Positions 28,471-37,683 of a DNA stretch of 64,000 nt are shown one piece after another (position 1 is the stretch's first letter; the number at the start of each line of letters is the position of its first letter). The notes below the pieces were generated by a model that saw only the letters and a program-made list of their open reading frames with translations, was not told the DNA's origin and ran no database searches. Source of the stretch: Kiritimatiellia bacterium (lineage in GTDB: Bacteria > Verrucomicrobiota > Kiritimatiellia > RFP12 > UBA1067); contig JAQIBS010000025.1 in NCBI GenBank assembly GCA_027858965.1, forward strand, positions 1 to 64,000. The letters are read 5' to 3'. The position numbers and the translations under genes were made by a program.

Positions 28471-28508
28471 CAATATCCAACACCCAACACGGAATATCCA
28501 ATATCCAA
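28471..28508. repeat. Left inverted repeat flanking the four-helix-bundle gene (CAATATCCAACACCCAACACGGAATATCCAATATCCAA)
   Basis: Reverse complement matches 28891-28921 at 28 of 31 positions. Confidence 0.8.
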
Positions 28509-28519
28509 GTTGAGAGCCG

Positions 28520-28891
28520 CTATCGCTCCTTACTTTGCTTAGCAGTCCCAACACTCGTAAATAGGATTGCAATCAATTCATCAGTTTCTTTCATCAGCGA
28601 ATCTAATTTCGATGACATCTTAACCATCTCCGCCCTTGCAATAATCTTCAGCCAAATCTCTGTTTCCCTAAGTTCCTTAAGCGCAATCTTTAGTTTATGA
28701 ACAAAATCCGCTTTCGATTCTACGCTTTGAGACTCTCCATAATTTGCAGCAGGCGAAGTGCCACTCCGCAAAATTTGTAAGGAAATATGCTTACCGGCCT
28801 TTGTATCAGGAAGCGCCTCCGAAAGGTTTATAATCCTGACAGCATAATCGACTAAGCGATTCTGTAAATCATATTTCTTTTCCTTGGACAT
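28520..28891 (-). CDS. Four-helix-bundle protein (23S rRNA intervening-sequence protein family)
   Basis: MSKEKKYDLQNRLVDYAVRIINLSEALPDTKAGKHISLQILRSGTSPAANYGESQ...KIALKELRETEIWL; ATG at 28891 abuts an inverted repeat. Confidence 0.88.
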   Translation of the reverse strand: MSKEKKYDLQNRLVDYAVRIINLSEALPDTKAGKHISLQILRSGTSPAANYGESQSVESKADFVHKLKIALKELRETEIWLKIIARAEMVKMSSKLDSLMKETDELIAILFTSVGTAKQSKER

Positions 28892-28921
28892 TGGATATTC
28901 CGTGTTGATTATTGGATATTG
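28891..28921. repeat. Right inverted repeat flanking the four-helix-bundle gene (TTGGATATTCCGTGTTGATTATTGGATATTG)
   Basis: See left copy; lies between the four-helix start codon and the larA-like stop codon. Confidence 0.8.
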
Positions 28922-28922
28922 A

Positions 28923-30206
28923 TCATTCTCCCGCGAACCGCGATTCCACCGCCCACAAGCCGATGGCCGGGTTACTGATATAAAAAATCTCTTCACCATC
29001 CGGCATTACATTAACGCCGTCTTTTAATACTTCAGGATTGTAGCGCTGCATGGAGGCATCACAATCAGCATATTTAAAACCAGCACTTTCAATTTCTTCA
29101 CGAGAGAGTTTACCGGCAGCATAGGTGATGCCGAAGCGTCCCTCTGAGGAGCCATGAATCAAATGAGCAGCCGCCCCGAGATTATCCCGCAACTCCTGAC
29201 TCTCATCAACAAACTGCATTGTTTTCTCTGTTCCAAAATATCCATACTTGCGAATCAAAGCATCAATCTGCGGGTCTTCCCCAAACTCCTCAACACCTGG
29301 AGCCAAAACAAGAAGTTCGCCATCATCAGCCATTGCCATGCGGGTTCGGTAAATCGCCTTATTGCCCAACCATGTGCTCTTGAATTCAGAGGGGTCCAGA
29401 TAAACAACGCATTTTTTGATCGGTTCTGATAGCATCTCAAAATTAACCTCAAGCGAGAGGGCAGCGGCTTTATTGAAAACCTCAATATCCGCACCTACAT
29501 AAAGTCCACGCACGGCAAGACCACCCGCCTCTTCATCACGTCCAACCACAGTCTGCACATAAACCGTTTCCGGAAGCTGGTCACAAAAGTGGTCGGTACC
29601 ATAGTTATAAAGTCGACGCACGGGAGTATCCGCCCGCCCCATGATACGCTCCATGCCATATACTGCTCCCACAAAATGGCTGCGATGAATGCCAACGGAT
29701 CCGCCAGTGCCCACAAAAAGATTCTTGTTATAGTTGGCCATGCCAATAACTTCATGCGGCACAACCTGTCCGATCGAGAGGATTAAATCAAAGTTCCCCT
29801 CTACCAACAGTTTATTGACCTGCACAGGCCAGTCAAAATCAAGAGCTCCCTCTGTGACTTCGCTCATGTATTCACCGGGAACAGTTCCGAGAGTAACAAC
29901 ATCATTGCGCCAATCATGCACCTTAAAGAGATCCAACGGTATCTCACCAAACATCTCTTTAATCTGCTCTGGCGTCATAGGTGTGTGTGTGCCGAGAGCA
30001 GGCAGTACAGCGGTCAATGCATCACCGTAATACTCCCAGGCAAATTGAGTCAGCAAACCGGCCCGCGAATGAAATCGCGTAAAATCCGGGGGAACAATCA
30101 GAACATTTTTACGTTTACCCAGCTTATCCAAAGCCTCAAACAATCCACGCTTCATTTGCGCAGCATCAAGCTTTGATTCAACAGATCCATCTTCAAAAAG
30201 CAACAT
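28923..30206 (-). CDS. LarA-like nickel-dependent racemase family protein (DUF2088)
   Basis: VLIVPPDFTRFHSRAGLLT, LPALGTHTPMTPEQIKEMFGE, VGTGGSVGIHRSHFVG; homologous to lactate racemase family. Confidence 0.75.
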   Translation of the reverse strand: MLLFEDGSVESKLDAAQMKRGLFEALDKLGKRKNVLIVPPDFTRFHSRAGLLTQFAWEYYGDALTAVLPALGTHTPMTPEQIKEMFGEIPLDLFKVHDWRNDVVTLGTVPGEYMSEVTEGALDFDWPVQVNKLLVEGNFDLILSIGQVVPHEVIGMANYNKNLFVGTGGSVGIHRSHFVGAVYGMERIMGRADTPVRRLYNYGTDHFCDQLPETVYVQTVVGRDEEAGGLAVRGLYVGADIEVFNKAAALSLEVNFEMLSEPIKKCVVYLDPSEFKSTWLGNKAIYRTRMAMADDGELLVLAPGVEEFGEDPQIDALIRKYGYFGTEKTMQFVDESQELRDNLGAAAHLIHGSSEGRFGITYAAGKLSREEIESAGFKYADCDASMQRYNPEVLKDGVNVMPDGEEIFYISNPAIGLWAVESRFAGE

Positions 30207-30338
30207 AACTCCCTTTCCTCTAAATAAGCCATCTATTTTGACATAATTACACTCCCTGAATCAAGCTTGCAAAAATCCCCTTTGCATAAATGCACGACGA
30301 GAGTATCATAGACGTATTCATTTAAAAGGAAAAGTCCC

Positions 30339-30812
30339 ATGATAGTTAACCAATTTTTTCCCGCCCTGATTATCTTCTCTGCTTTTGTAGCGGGCAGCTT
30401 CTTTTTCAGCCACCTGCTCAGAGAGGTCAGCTCACGTTTCGATGTATCCACCAATGAGGTATTTCGCCTGCTGGCCAACTTCCAGCAAGCCATTATGATT
30501 TTTATCGGATCAGTGCTGGCTCTGGCCAAACTGGGATTTAATGTTTCGGCACTGGTCGCCGGACTGGGCCTGACCGGATTTGCACTGGGATTTGCCCTTA
30601 AGGATGCCATTGCAAACCTTGTGGCAGGCATTATGATTGTCATCTACAAGCCGATAGAAATCGGCCACATTGTAGAGGTATCCGGAAGCCGGGGAGAGGT
30701 CATCAACATCAACCTGCGTTATATCACAATTCAAAAAGAGGATGCGATTGACTTGGTTCCCAACTCCCTTTTCCTAAACAAACAGATCACTGTTTTTAAA
30801 CCGAGCAGCTAG
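30339..30812 (+). CDS. Minimal MscS-family mechanosensitive channel
   Basis: FNVSALVAGLGLTGFALGFALKDAIANLVAGIMIVIYKPIEIGHIVEVSGSRGEV pore helix and beta domain. Confidence 0.9.
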   Translation: MIVNQFFPALIIFSAFVAGSFFFSHLLREVSSRFDVSTNEVFRLLANFQQAIMIFIGSVLALAKLGFNVSALVAGLGLTGFALGFALKDAIANLVAGIMIVIYKPIEIGHIVEVSGSRGEVININLRYITIQKEDAIDLVPNSLFLNKQITVFKPSS

Positions 30813-31189
30813 CTGGGCGGAAATGCGGAAGTTTCACACATCTAGCTTCGTGCTCTGCGTCTACGCCCTGACAAGCCAGAAACGTAGCTCAGCATAGCCG
30901 CAACCTAATATTTTAAGATTTATTTACCGCAGATTGCCATTCTCTTCGGTCATTCCCGCCCTTTGGACAGCCTTACTCAATTGTGCTTCGTTTATCGCAG
31001 ATTTATCTGCATCGCAAAAGGCCGCTTGTTGTAGCGTTGCTTCTCAGAAGCAAAATCTTCCCTGTAGCGTCAGCTCTAATAGCTGAAATAGGGCTGCGTT
31101 AATTGGCTCTGAGAGCCAACACTACAGTTTCAGGTAAATTCCTTGATCAAACTCACTGATTATTTACCACAAACTTCTTTGACTAACCT

Positions 31190-31300
31190 TAAAACACGCA
31201 GTGTTTTCTCCTAATGCAGTAATGCATATCGCACAACTCAATAAAAGATGTAGCATAATCTCGCATATCACTCAGGATAAGTTTGAGGCCGCAACTTGAG
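31190..31300 (-). repeat. 3'-end-associated repeat element, copy 4 (left part; right TIR separated by a heptamer block)
   Basis: acacgcagtgttttctcctaatgcagtaatgcatatcgcacaactcaa...cgcatatcactca matches copy 2. Confidence 0.6.
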
Positions 31301-31390
31301 CTGGTAGCTGGTAGTCTGTAGCTGGCAGCAAATACAGCAGAGCAAACTACAAGCTACTGGCTACTGGCTACTGGCTACTGGCTACAAGCT
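31300..31390. repeat. Heptamer repeat block (CTGGCTA)n with opposing GCTGGTAGCTGGTAG arm
   Basis: ctactggctactggctactggctactggctac, period 7; imperfect inverted arm at 31300-31327. Confidence 0.8.
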
Positions 31391-31411
31391 GGGTTGCGTG
31401 CATAGCCCGCA

Positions 31412-32998
31412 TTAGTCTTTGACAAACCCGATCTTCTTCAGCATCGGAGCAATCTCTGGATTTTTCATGAAGTTCTTCCAGCAAAGACCGGTACGGTAAT
31501 TTTCAATCATGCAGATAATCGGACCCTGATCAATGGCGATATGGCTCTTTGCTACCCAATCTCTCTGCTGGTTGAATGAATCATAAAAGCCGAATGGCCC
31601 CCATAACCTGTCGCCCATTTCATAGTAAAAGTGCTTCAGTGCGGCCATCGATTCTTTAGGGGTAAAAGGGAAAGAGCCGATTGCTGCAGTTGGTGCTATA
31701 GTTCCATTATCACGCTTTTCGCCTGGAGCAAAGGCGCTGTAGCCATCAGGGCCATCGCAGGCGGTCAACCCCCAGACACGATCACTGTAGCCCTTAAACC
31801 CCTGAGGATTATCGTTGCAGTATGCCTGATGAATCTGCGAGATCGCGCGTGAGTTATTGTAGTAGTTGGTATACTGATCGCGTTTATTCCGCGGATCAAA
31901 ACAGGTGAATGAATATTGCGAGAGAAACAGCGGTCCCCCCATCGGAATGCCGACTTCCTGCTTAATCCCGTAGTACTTCTGTCCATTGAGATAACGATCC
32001 CCTCCGGCCCATCCGGTTTGCCAGGTGGTGGCAGGAATAGGATAAGTTGGAGATGCGACTCCCAGCAGGTAGACAATCATACATTCGTTATAACCGCGCA
32101 CCTTGTGATTCTTCTCCCACCCGAAGTTGGGTGACCAGTGCCAGTACATGACACCACTGTTTTCATCCTTGAGATACCAGTTCCACTCAACCGTATGCCA
32201 AAGCTCGGTGATCAAGCTGCGCAGCTCTGTTTCACTACGGAGATCACCATCAAAATACTGCCGCACTGTAAGCAATCCCTGCATCAGCAGAGCGGTCTCT
32301 ACGATATCACCGCCGTCATCATCCTTGGAAAAGCGGATAACCTTTCCGGTTCTTCCATTAAGCCAGTGCGACCACGCCCCGTGAAAGCGATCTGCCTTGC
32401 CGAGAAACCGGACAATCTTCAGCAGTCGTTCAACCCCCTGCTCCCGGGTGACAAATCCGCGCTCAACTCCTATCATAAGAGCCAGCACACCAAACCCTGT
32501 TCCGCCGCTGGCGCAGGCACCGCGCGAACTATAATAGCGTTCTTTGATCAAGCCGGAGTCTTTATGGGCATAATCCCAGAAGTAACGAAAGGTTGCATGC
32601 TGGATTGAAGTAAGAAGCTGATCCTCATTCATCGAAAAAGGAGATGATTCAACAGGCCTATCATTAACCGCGATCTCCTCAGCACTCTTCTGCAGAGCTT
32701 TAACCTTATAATAAAACTTCCTGCCGTTGGCATTTTTTCCGATCCAATCTGAGTAGACCTCGACAGGGTGCGCTTTTTTATTCAGCTTTAAATACTCTCC
32801 ATCGGAGAAATCGCTGCGATAGATATTATAGCCTTTAGCTCCATCGACTGAGCTCCACGTAATATCTACGCGGCTGTCGGCAGGAGAGTGTGTAATGTTT
32901 CCCGCAGCTAAAGCAAACGGAAGAAAAAGGGACAATAATGCCGTGAAATGACTAAACAACGAGTAGTTCATATAATTACAATCGTTAACTTTTCGCAT
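31412..32998 (-). CDS. Secreted glucoamylase-family protein with FN3-like N-terminal domain
   Basis: RYFWDYAHKDSGLIKERY, GTGFGVLALMIGVERGFVTREQGVERLLKIVRFL, GPIICMIENYRTGLCWKNFM. Confidence 0.88.
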   Translation of the reverse strand: MRKVNDCNYMNYSLFSHFTALLSLFLPFALAAGNITHSPADSRVDITWSSVDGAKGYNIYRSDFSDGEYLKLNKKAHPVEVYSDWIGKNANGRKFYYKVKALQKSAEEIAVNDRPVESSPFSMNEDQLLTSIQHATFRYFWDYAHKDSGLIKERYYSSRGACASGGTGFGVLALMIGVERGFVTREQGVERLLKIVRFLGKADRFHGAWSHWLNGRTGKVIRFSKDDDGGDIVETALLMQGLLTVRQYFDGDLRSETELRSLITELWHTVEWNWYLKDENSGVMYWHWSPNFGWEKNHKVRGYNECMIVYLLGVASPTYPIPATTWQTGWAGGDRYLNGQKYYGIKQEVGIPMGGPLFLSQYSFTCFDPRNKRDQYTNYYNNSRAISQIHQAYCNDNPQGFKGYSDRVWGLTACDGPDGYSAFAPGEKRDNGTIAPTAAIGSFPFTPKESMAALKHFYYEMGDRLWGPFGFYDSFNQQRDWVAKSHIAIDQGPIICMIENYRTGLCWKNFMKNPEIAPMLKKIGFVKD

Positions 32999-33104
32999 TT
33001 ATGTGAGCCTCCCCCTCGCAAAGACGCAAAAAGCGCAGAGTTTGATTGCTATGTGTCATTGCTACGCAGATTTTCTAACCCGTCTACGCCCGCCAGCAAA
33101 GCGA

Positions 33105-33419
33105 TTACAAGAGCAGAATGATCGTACCTGATGGAGGTAGCTCATTCACCTGGTTGATCAGCAGTGCCCTCTCAGGATCTACTGTGCCGGGCACGAAGGT
33201 GAAAACGCGAACCTGATCGATGTCGCCATCGAAGCGGCTGGCGACCTGTCCCGTGATTCCGAGATGAATATCGGTGCCGGTGACAAATGCGTCCGTCTGA
33301 GTGCCAGCCTGGGGTTCGCCGTTGAGGTAGAATGTGCTTGTGCCACTCTCCCGGATGACTGCGATATGGGCCCACTCTCCCGATATAATAGGCTGTCCGC
33401 TACCATTTATGCCACCACG
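33105..33419 (-). pseudogene. 5'-truncated LamG-domain protein remnant
   Basis: Minus frame reads ...SGQPIISGEWAHIAVIRESGTSTFYLNGEPQAGTQTDAFVTGTDIHLGITGQVASRFDGDIDQVRVFTFVPGTVDPERALLINQVNELPPSGTIILLL*; in-frame TAG at 33420-33422, no start. Confidence 0.7.
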
Positions 33420-33510
33420 CTACTGCCGGAAAAACGTATTATTATACCCCCCCCCTTTTGACCGTAATACAAGATAAAACGCAAAATCATAATATTGATT
33501 ATAATACAAC

Positions 33511-35079
33511 TCAGTCCTGAGTTGCCATGCTTCCCCACCAGTTTTTATTCGGCTGCCAACCCTCATTCAATATTACAGCATGGCTCTTCTCAAGACCCGC
33601 CTTGCGTTTGATTGACTGCTGTTTCTTCTGCTCAACCCATGCCGGATCATAACCATCGAAAGGCAGAGGGCGCTTTGCCCCGCAGGATTCCAAAAAAGCA
33701 TCCAGCTCTTTCCACAACGCATCCGTGCGCTCAGGTTCAGACCCAGCTAAGTTTTTCTGCTCACCAATATCCTTTCCCGGACGATAGAGTTCATTACGGC
33801 CATCTTCATAATAGTGAATCAGCTTATAATCACCCTTGATAATAATGGAAGAGGGCTCTCCTCCCTGGTTGCCGTAGTGCGGATAATGCCAGAAGACAGC
33901 GCGCTCAGCAATCTTATCCCCCTGCAGCAGAGGTTTAAGGCTCACACCATCCACATGCTGCTTCGGCATCAGGTCAAGTCCGGCCAGATCCAGCATTGTG
34001 GGAAAGAAATCAACGCCAGTTACAATTGATCCGCAAAGCGTACCCGCTTTAGTAACACCGGGAGCCTTGATATAGAAGGGAACACGAATGCCCCCCTCCC
34101 ACTGACGTCCCTTGCCACCACGGTAGGGGAGCATACTGGTAGAGAAACTATCACCAGAGCTGACACCCCCGTTGTCACCGGTAAAGAGCACAATAGTATT
34201 TTCATCGAGCCCCTGTTCTTTCAAACACTCCATCACCCGACCTACAGCACTGTCCATATTCTCAATCAGAGCAGCGTAAACCGGATTATCCTGCACCTGA
34301 CGAACAGGGAGAGTACGGTCTATCTTGAAACGATCACCCCGATGCGGATTCTTTGCGGCGATATCTCGATACTTCTTCCAATGCTCGTGTGAGCATTGAA
34401 TCGGACCATGTACCGCATAAAAGGAGAGATACGCCAGGAAGGGTTTATTCCTGTCGCGGTTCTTAATGAAGTTAATTGTCTCATTGGCTAGCCGCTGTGT
34501 CAGCGGTTCTCCATCCTGACCGGATTCCAGGTTGGGATTCTTCCAGGGAGCAAAATACCCTCCGATAGGCGAGCCGACATGCCAGCCGCCTTTATTAATG
34601 TCAAAACCATGATCAGTCGGCCAGGAGCCCTCGCCACCGAGATGCCACTTACCCGTAAAGAATGTTGCATAACCGCCAGCCTTGAGAGCTTCGGCAAGCG
34701 TAACATCCTCCTTGGGAAGATTATGCAGATACTCAGTGGGCATAACGCAGCCCTTTTTTGCCTTTGCCATCTTCGCACCGACTGACGCACCGATCCAGTC
34801 GGTGATTCCATGACGCGCTGGATACTTACCGGTCATTATGCTGGCACGTGAGGGCGAGCAGACCCGACAGGTTGCATACCCACGGGTAAAGCGCATCCCG
34901 GAGTTGGCAAGTTTATCAATATTCGGAGTCTGATAGAACTCACTTCCCTCAACTCCCACATCCATAATGCCGTAATCATCAACCAGCACAAAAAGAAAGT
35001 TCGGTTTCTTAGCTGCAAAGAGAGAGAGCTGCACCCCCGCAACCATCACAATCATCGTTATCTGGAAAAACTTTTTCAT
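33511..35079 (-). CDS. Sulfatase (arylsulfatase-like, Cys-type)
   Basis: KPNFLFVLVDDYGIMDVGVEGSEFYQTPNIDKLA, CRVCSPSRASIMTGKYPARHGI formylglycine signature, VLFTGDNGG. Confidence 0.95.
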   Translation of the reverse strand: MKKFFQITMIVMVAGVQLSLFAAKKPNFLFVLVDDYGIMDVGVEGSEFYQTPNIDKLANSGMRFTRGYATCRVCSPSRASIMTGKYPARHGITDWIGASVGAKMAKAKKGCVMPTEYLHNLPKEDVTLAEALKAGGYATFFTGKWHLGGEGSWPTDHGFDINKGGWHVGSPIGGYFAPWKNPNLESGQDGEPLTQRLANETINFIKNRDRNKPFLAYLSFYAVHGPIQCSHEHWKKYRDIAAKNPHRGDRFKIDRTLPVRQVQDNPVYAALIENMDSAVGRVMECLKEQGLDENTIVLFTGDNGGVSSGDSFSTSMLPYRGGKGRQWEGGIRVPFYIKAPGVTKAGTLCGSIVTGVDFFPTMLDLAGLDLMPKQHVDGVSLKPLLQGDKIAERAVFWHYPHYGNQGGEPSSIIIKGDYKLIHYYEDGRNELYRPGKDIGEQKNLAGSEPERTDALWKELDAFLESCGAKRPLPFDGYDPAWVEQKKQQSIKRKAGLEKSHAVILNEGWQPNKNWWGSMATQD

Positions 35080-35097
35080 AATACATGTCCTTTCTAA

Positions 35098-35187
35098 ACC
35101 AGCAGAGCTGGAACCAAACTGAGCCTATGTGATATGCAAATACTTTTTTACATATTAAACAGTTGTGTGATATGCACTGCTGCTTTA
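35098..35187 (+). repeat. 3'-end-associated repeat element, copy 5 (opposite orientation)
   Basis: Reverse complement reads TAAAGCAGCAGTGCATATCACACAACTG...GCATATCACATAG...CTCTGCTGG; TAAAGC contains the downstream stop codon of 35185-37611. Confidence 0.5.
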
Positions 35188-37611
35188 CTCCATCAACGAG
35201 TATTTTTTAACGAGCATCTCTCCGGGTTTAAGATCAACCGCGAGCGTTTTCTGCTCAATTTTTCTGCCCATCGGGGGCTGGAGTTTGACCTCGCCCTTGT
35301 ACCCCTTGTCCAGCGAAGCCTGGACAACAACGCGGCAGATCTCTTTATCGTTCTCTTTAATGACGGTTAGGTTGACATTGAGTGACCTGGCTGCCGGAAG
35401 ATACGAGAGAGTAGGCGTCTGCTCATAGCCCATGGCATTCATCACTGTGCGCATGCGGTAGGGATCATCCTGCATTAAACAGACCCGACGGTCCATCGCA
35501 GGAATGCGGGTTGTGTAGATACGCACCTCCCCCTTCTCGGTACAGATAACCTCTTCACGCCAGTCACCGATCACATCGGCCACCTGCAGAAAACTCCCTT
35601 TGATAGAGCCGCTGGCATTACCGCCATCATAATTCATTGCCCTACCACGAATCAGTTCGCGCTGCAGGTCGGCATCCCACCAGGCGCAGGACACACCGAA
35701 TTTATAGTTAACATCTGTGCCCTCACGAATGATGGTTCCATCGGCAGCCATCAACCAACGATGCTCCGTCAGCTTATGATTGTCGGCATCAGCACCATAG
35801 ACCTCCATGCCCAGATGCATAACATCCAGATCAGAGCAGATACCACGGCTGTGAACATGCCTGGTGGCCCCCTGCAGTTGCCAGAGGAATTTACCGGTTA
35901 AAGCATCAATTACATTAAGCCCTCCCTCTTTTTGCTGACGGGTCTCAATCACGTACGCAATCTCCATACCGGGATGCTTTGGGTCAATATCGCCATAGTA
36001 GTGAGCATCGGGGTGTCCCTTACCGGTTGACCACAAAACAGAACCATCATCATCCAGAGTCATTGAGCCGAGAACAATCTCATCACGTCCATCCAAATCT
36101 ACATCAACACAGAGGCAGCTATGGGCCCCCTGCCCCAAGACAGGTCCCCAGAGATCGTTATTAGAGAACTTCCAGAGCTCTTTCAGCTTGCCATCCTCCA
36201 GCATCCATGCCTCAGCCATCATCAGTCCGTATGTACCACGCAGTGTAATCAGGCAGGGAGTTTTTCCATCCAGATACGCAACCGCAATCTGATTCCGGGA
36301 GGCATGGTTATAGGTGCCAAACTCATCACGGTCAGGCCAGGGAGCACGGGCAATCTCTTTGCCGGTCATCCCATTATAGACAGCCACCCATTCCTCGCCT
36401 TTCTGCACTTTGCCCTCTTCATCGCGCATATCCTTATCCGGCCCGATCTTAGCAGCCACCTCAGCACGGCCATCGCCATCAAGGTCTGCCACCACAATAG
36501 GGGAGTACCAGGTGCCACGCTCAATATTCCAGCCCAGATCCTTGATCCAGAGCATCTTGCCATCCGCCAGACGTGCCTCAATCTTGTAGGTTTCGGGTGA
36601 TTTATACCAATACTTGATCCATGGGTCCACATTGCCACCGGGGTGTTTGATAACATAATCATAAATGCCATCGCCATCCAGGTCAGCAATGCCGACCTTA
36701 TGTGCTTTAGCCTCTTTATCGGAGATCGGCACAGAGATGTATGACTCCTTATCTTTATGAGCCTTCACCACGGAAGAGCTGCCTGCGGGCCCTTTGAAAC
36801 CTTCGGCAGTCTCAACCGAGTAAACCGCTTTAACATCGGCACCCTCGCGATCAATAAAGTCAGTGGTTTTCACGACCGGTTCTTTATTACATTTAACACG
36901 ATTTCCATCCAGCTCGCGATAGACATCAAAACCGGTCCCAGCCTTATCCTCTTCCAGCAGCCGCCACCCGACGTATACTCCCTCGTCGCACTTCAGGGCC
37001 ACCACGCCACGATTCATCTTTTCATAACGCCGCTCTTTGACCCAGCCGTTGACCTGAGCTCCCCCTTTTGGCCACTCCATCTTCTCGCGGGGGATCATCT
37101 GCGCATCATCCACCAGCACATCAATTTTTCCATTACCGACATAGCGAAGGTAGATGGTATCCACACTCTCGGGAACCTCAACAAAGCCCCGATACTCCCT
37201 CCACCCATCCTTTTCCGTTTTTACGCTGGAGGTAGCACCGATCGACCAGTTATAAAGTTTTTTGCCGCTATATCCAACTACAGTCAAGCGGGCGCTTCCT
37301 CCTCCGCTCATACGTTTCATGCGGCATCTGACTTCGAAGAACTGTCCACCCTTGACCGATGTCCTGAGTTTATTAATAAAGGCCCAGTCGCGATCTGCCT
37401 TATGAACAAGACGAGCCGCATAATCCCCGACGGCGGCATTCTTGACCTGAGAGGAAGAGAACTTCCCCTTTTCGCGGACAAAAAAGCCCCACTCAGGAAT
37501 CTTTCCCTCTACAACCGGGTCTTCAAATCCGGGATTGCTGATACGCTTAACATCCTCAGCATGTACTGACAAAACCGATGCCAACAAATATATACCAATA
37601 ATAATTCTCAT
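35185..37611 (-). CDS. Rhamnogalacturonan lyase (PL11-like) with N-terminal CBM-like domain
   Basis: EKMNRGVVALKCDEGVYVGWRLLEEDKAGTGFDVYR, DLDGDGIYDYVIKHPGGNVDPW, NHASRNQIAVAYLDGKTPCLITLRGTYG. Confidence 0.9.
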   Translation of the reverse strand: MRIIIGIYLLASVLSVHAEDVKRISNPGFEDPVVEGKIPEWGFFVREKGKFSSSQVKNAAVGDYAARLVHKADRDWAFINKLRTSVKGGQFFEVRCRMKRMSGGGSARLTVVGYSGKKLYNWSIGATSSVKTEKDGWREYRGFVEVPESVDTIYLRYVGNGKIDVLVDDAQMIPREKMEWPKGGAQVNGWVKERRYEKMNRGVVALKCDEGVYVGWRLLEEDKAGTGFDVYRELDGNRVKCNKEPVVKTTDFIDREGADVKAVYSVETAEGFKGPAGSSSVVKAHKDKESYISVPISDKEAKAHKVGIADLDGDGIYDYVIKHPGGNVDPWIKYWYKSPETYKIEARLADGKMLWIKDLGWNIERGTWYSPIVVADLDGDGRAEVAAKIGPDKDMRDEEGKVQKGEEWVAVYNGMTGKEIARAPWPDRDEFGTYNHASRNQIAVAYLDGKTPCLITLRGTYGLMMAEAWMLEDGKLKELWKFSNNDLWGPVLGQGAHSCLCVDVDLDGRDEIVLGSMTLDDDGSVLWSTGKGHPDAHYYGDIDPKHPGMEIAYVIETRQQKEGGLNVIDALTGKFLWQLQGATRHVHSRGICSDLDVMHLGMEVYGADADNHKLTEHRWLMAADGTIIREGTDVNYKFGVSCAWWDADLQRELIRGRAMNYDGGNASGSIKGSFLQVADVIGDWREEVICTEKGEVRIYTTRIPAMDRRVCLMQDDPYRMRTVMNAMGYEQTPTLSYLPAARSLNVNLTVIKENDKEICRVVVQASLDKGYKGEVKLQPPMGRKIEQKTLAVDLKPGEMLVKKYSLME

Positions 37612-37644
37612 AAAATTCCCCCTTTTTTAGAACTTGGGCTTTGC

Positions 37645-37683
37645 CCAAAACTCAGCTTGTAGCACGTAGCGCGTAGCTTGTAG
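37645..37683. repeat. Heptamer repeat (AGCTTGT AGCACGT AGCGCGT AGCTTGT)
   Basis: Period-7 degenerate repeat upstream of the PL11-like gene. Confidence 0.7.

Noticed and set aside
30820-31190. tRNA or ncRNA gene in the convergent intergenic region
   Set aside because: No cloverleaf or TTCRANNC B-box found by eye; content is better explained by dispersed repeats.
31354-31386. CRISPR-like CTGGCTA repeats
   Set aside because: Continuous heptamer tandem repeat without spacers.
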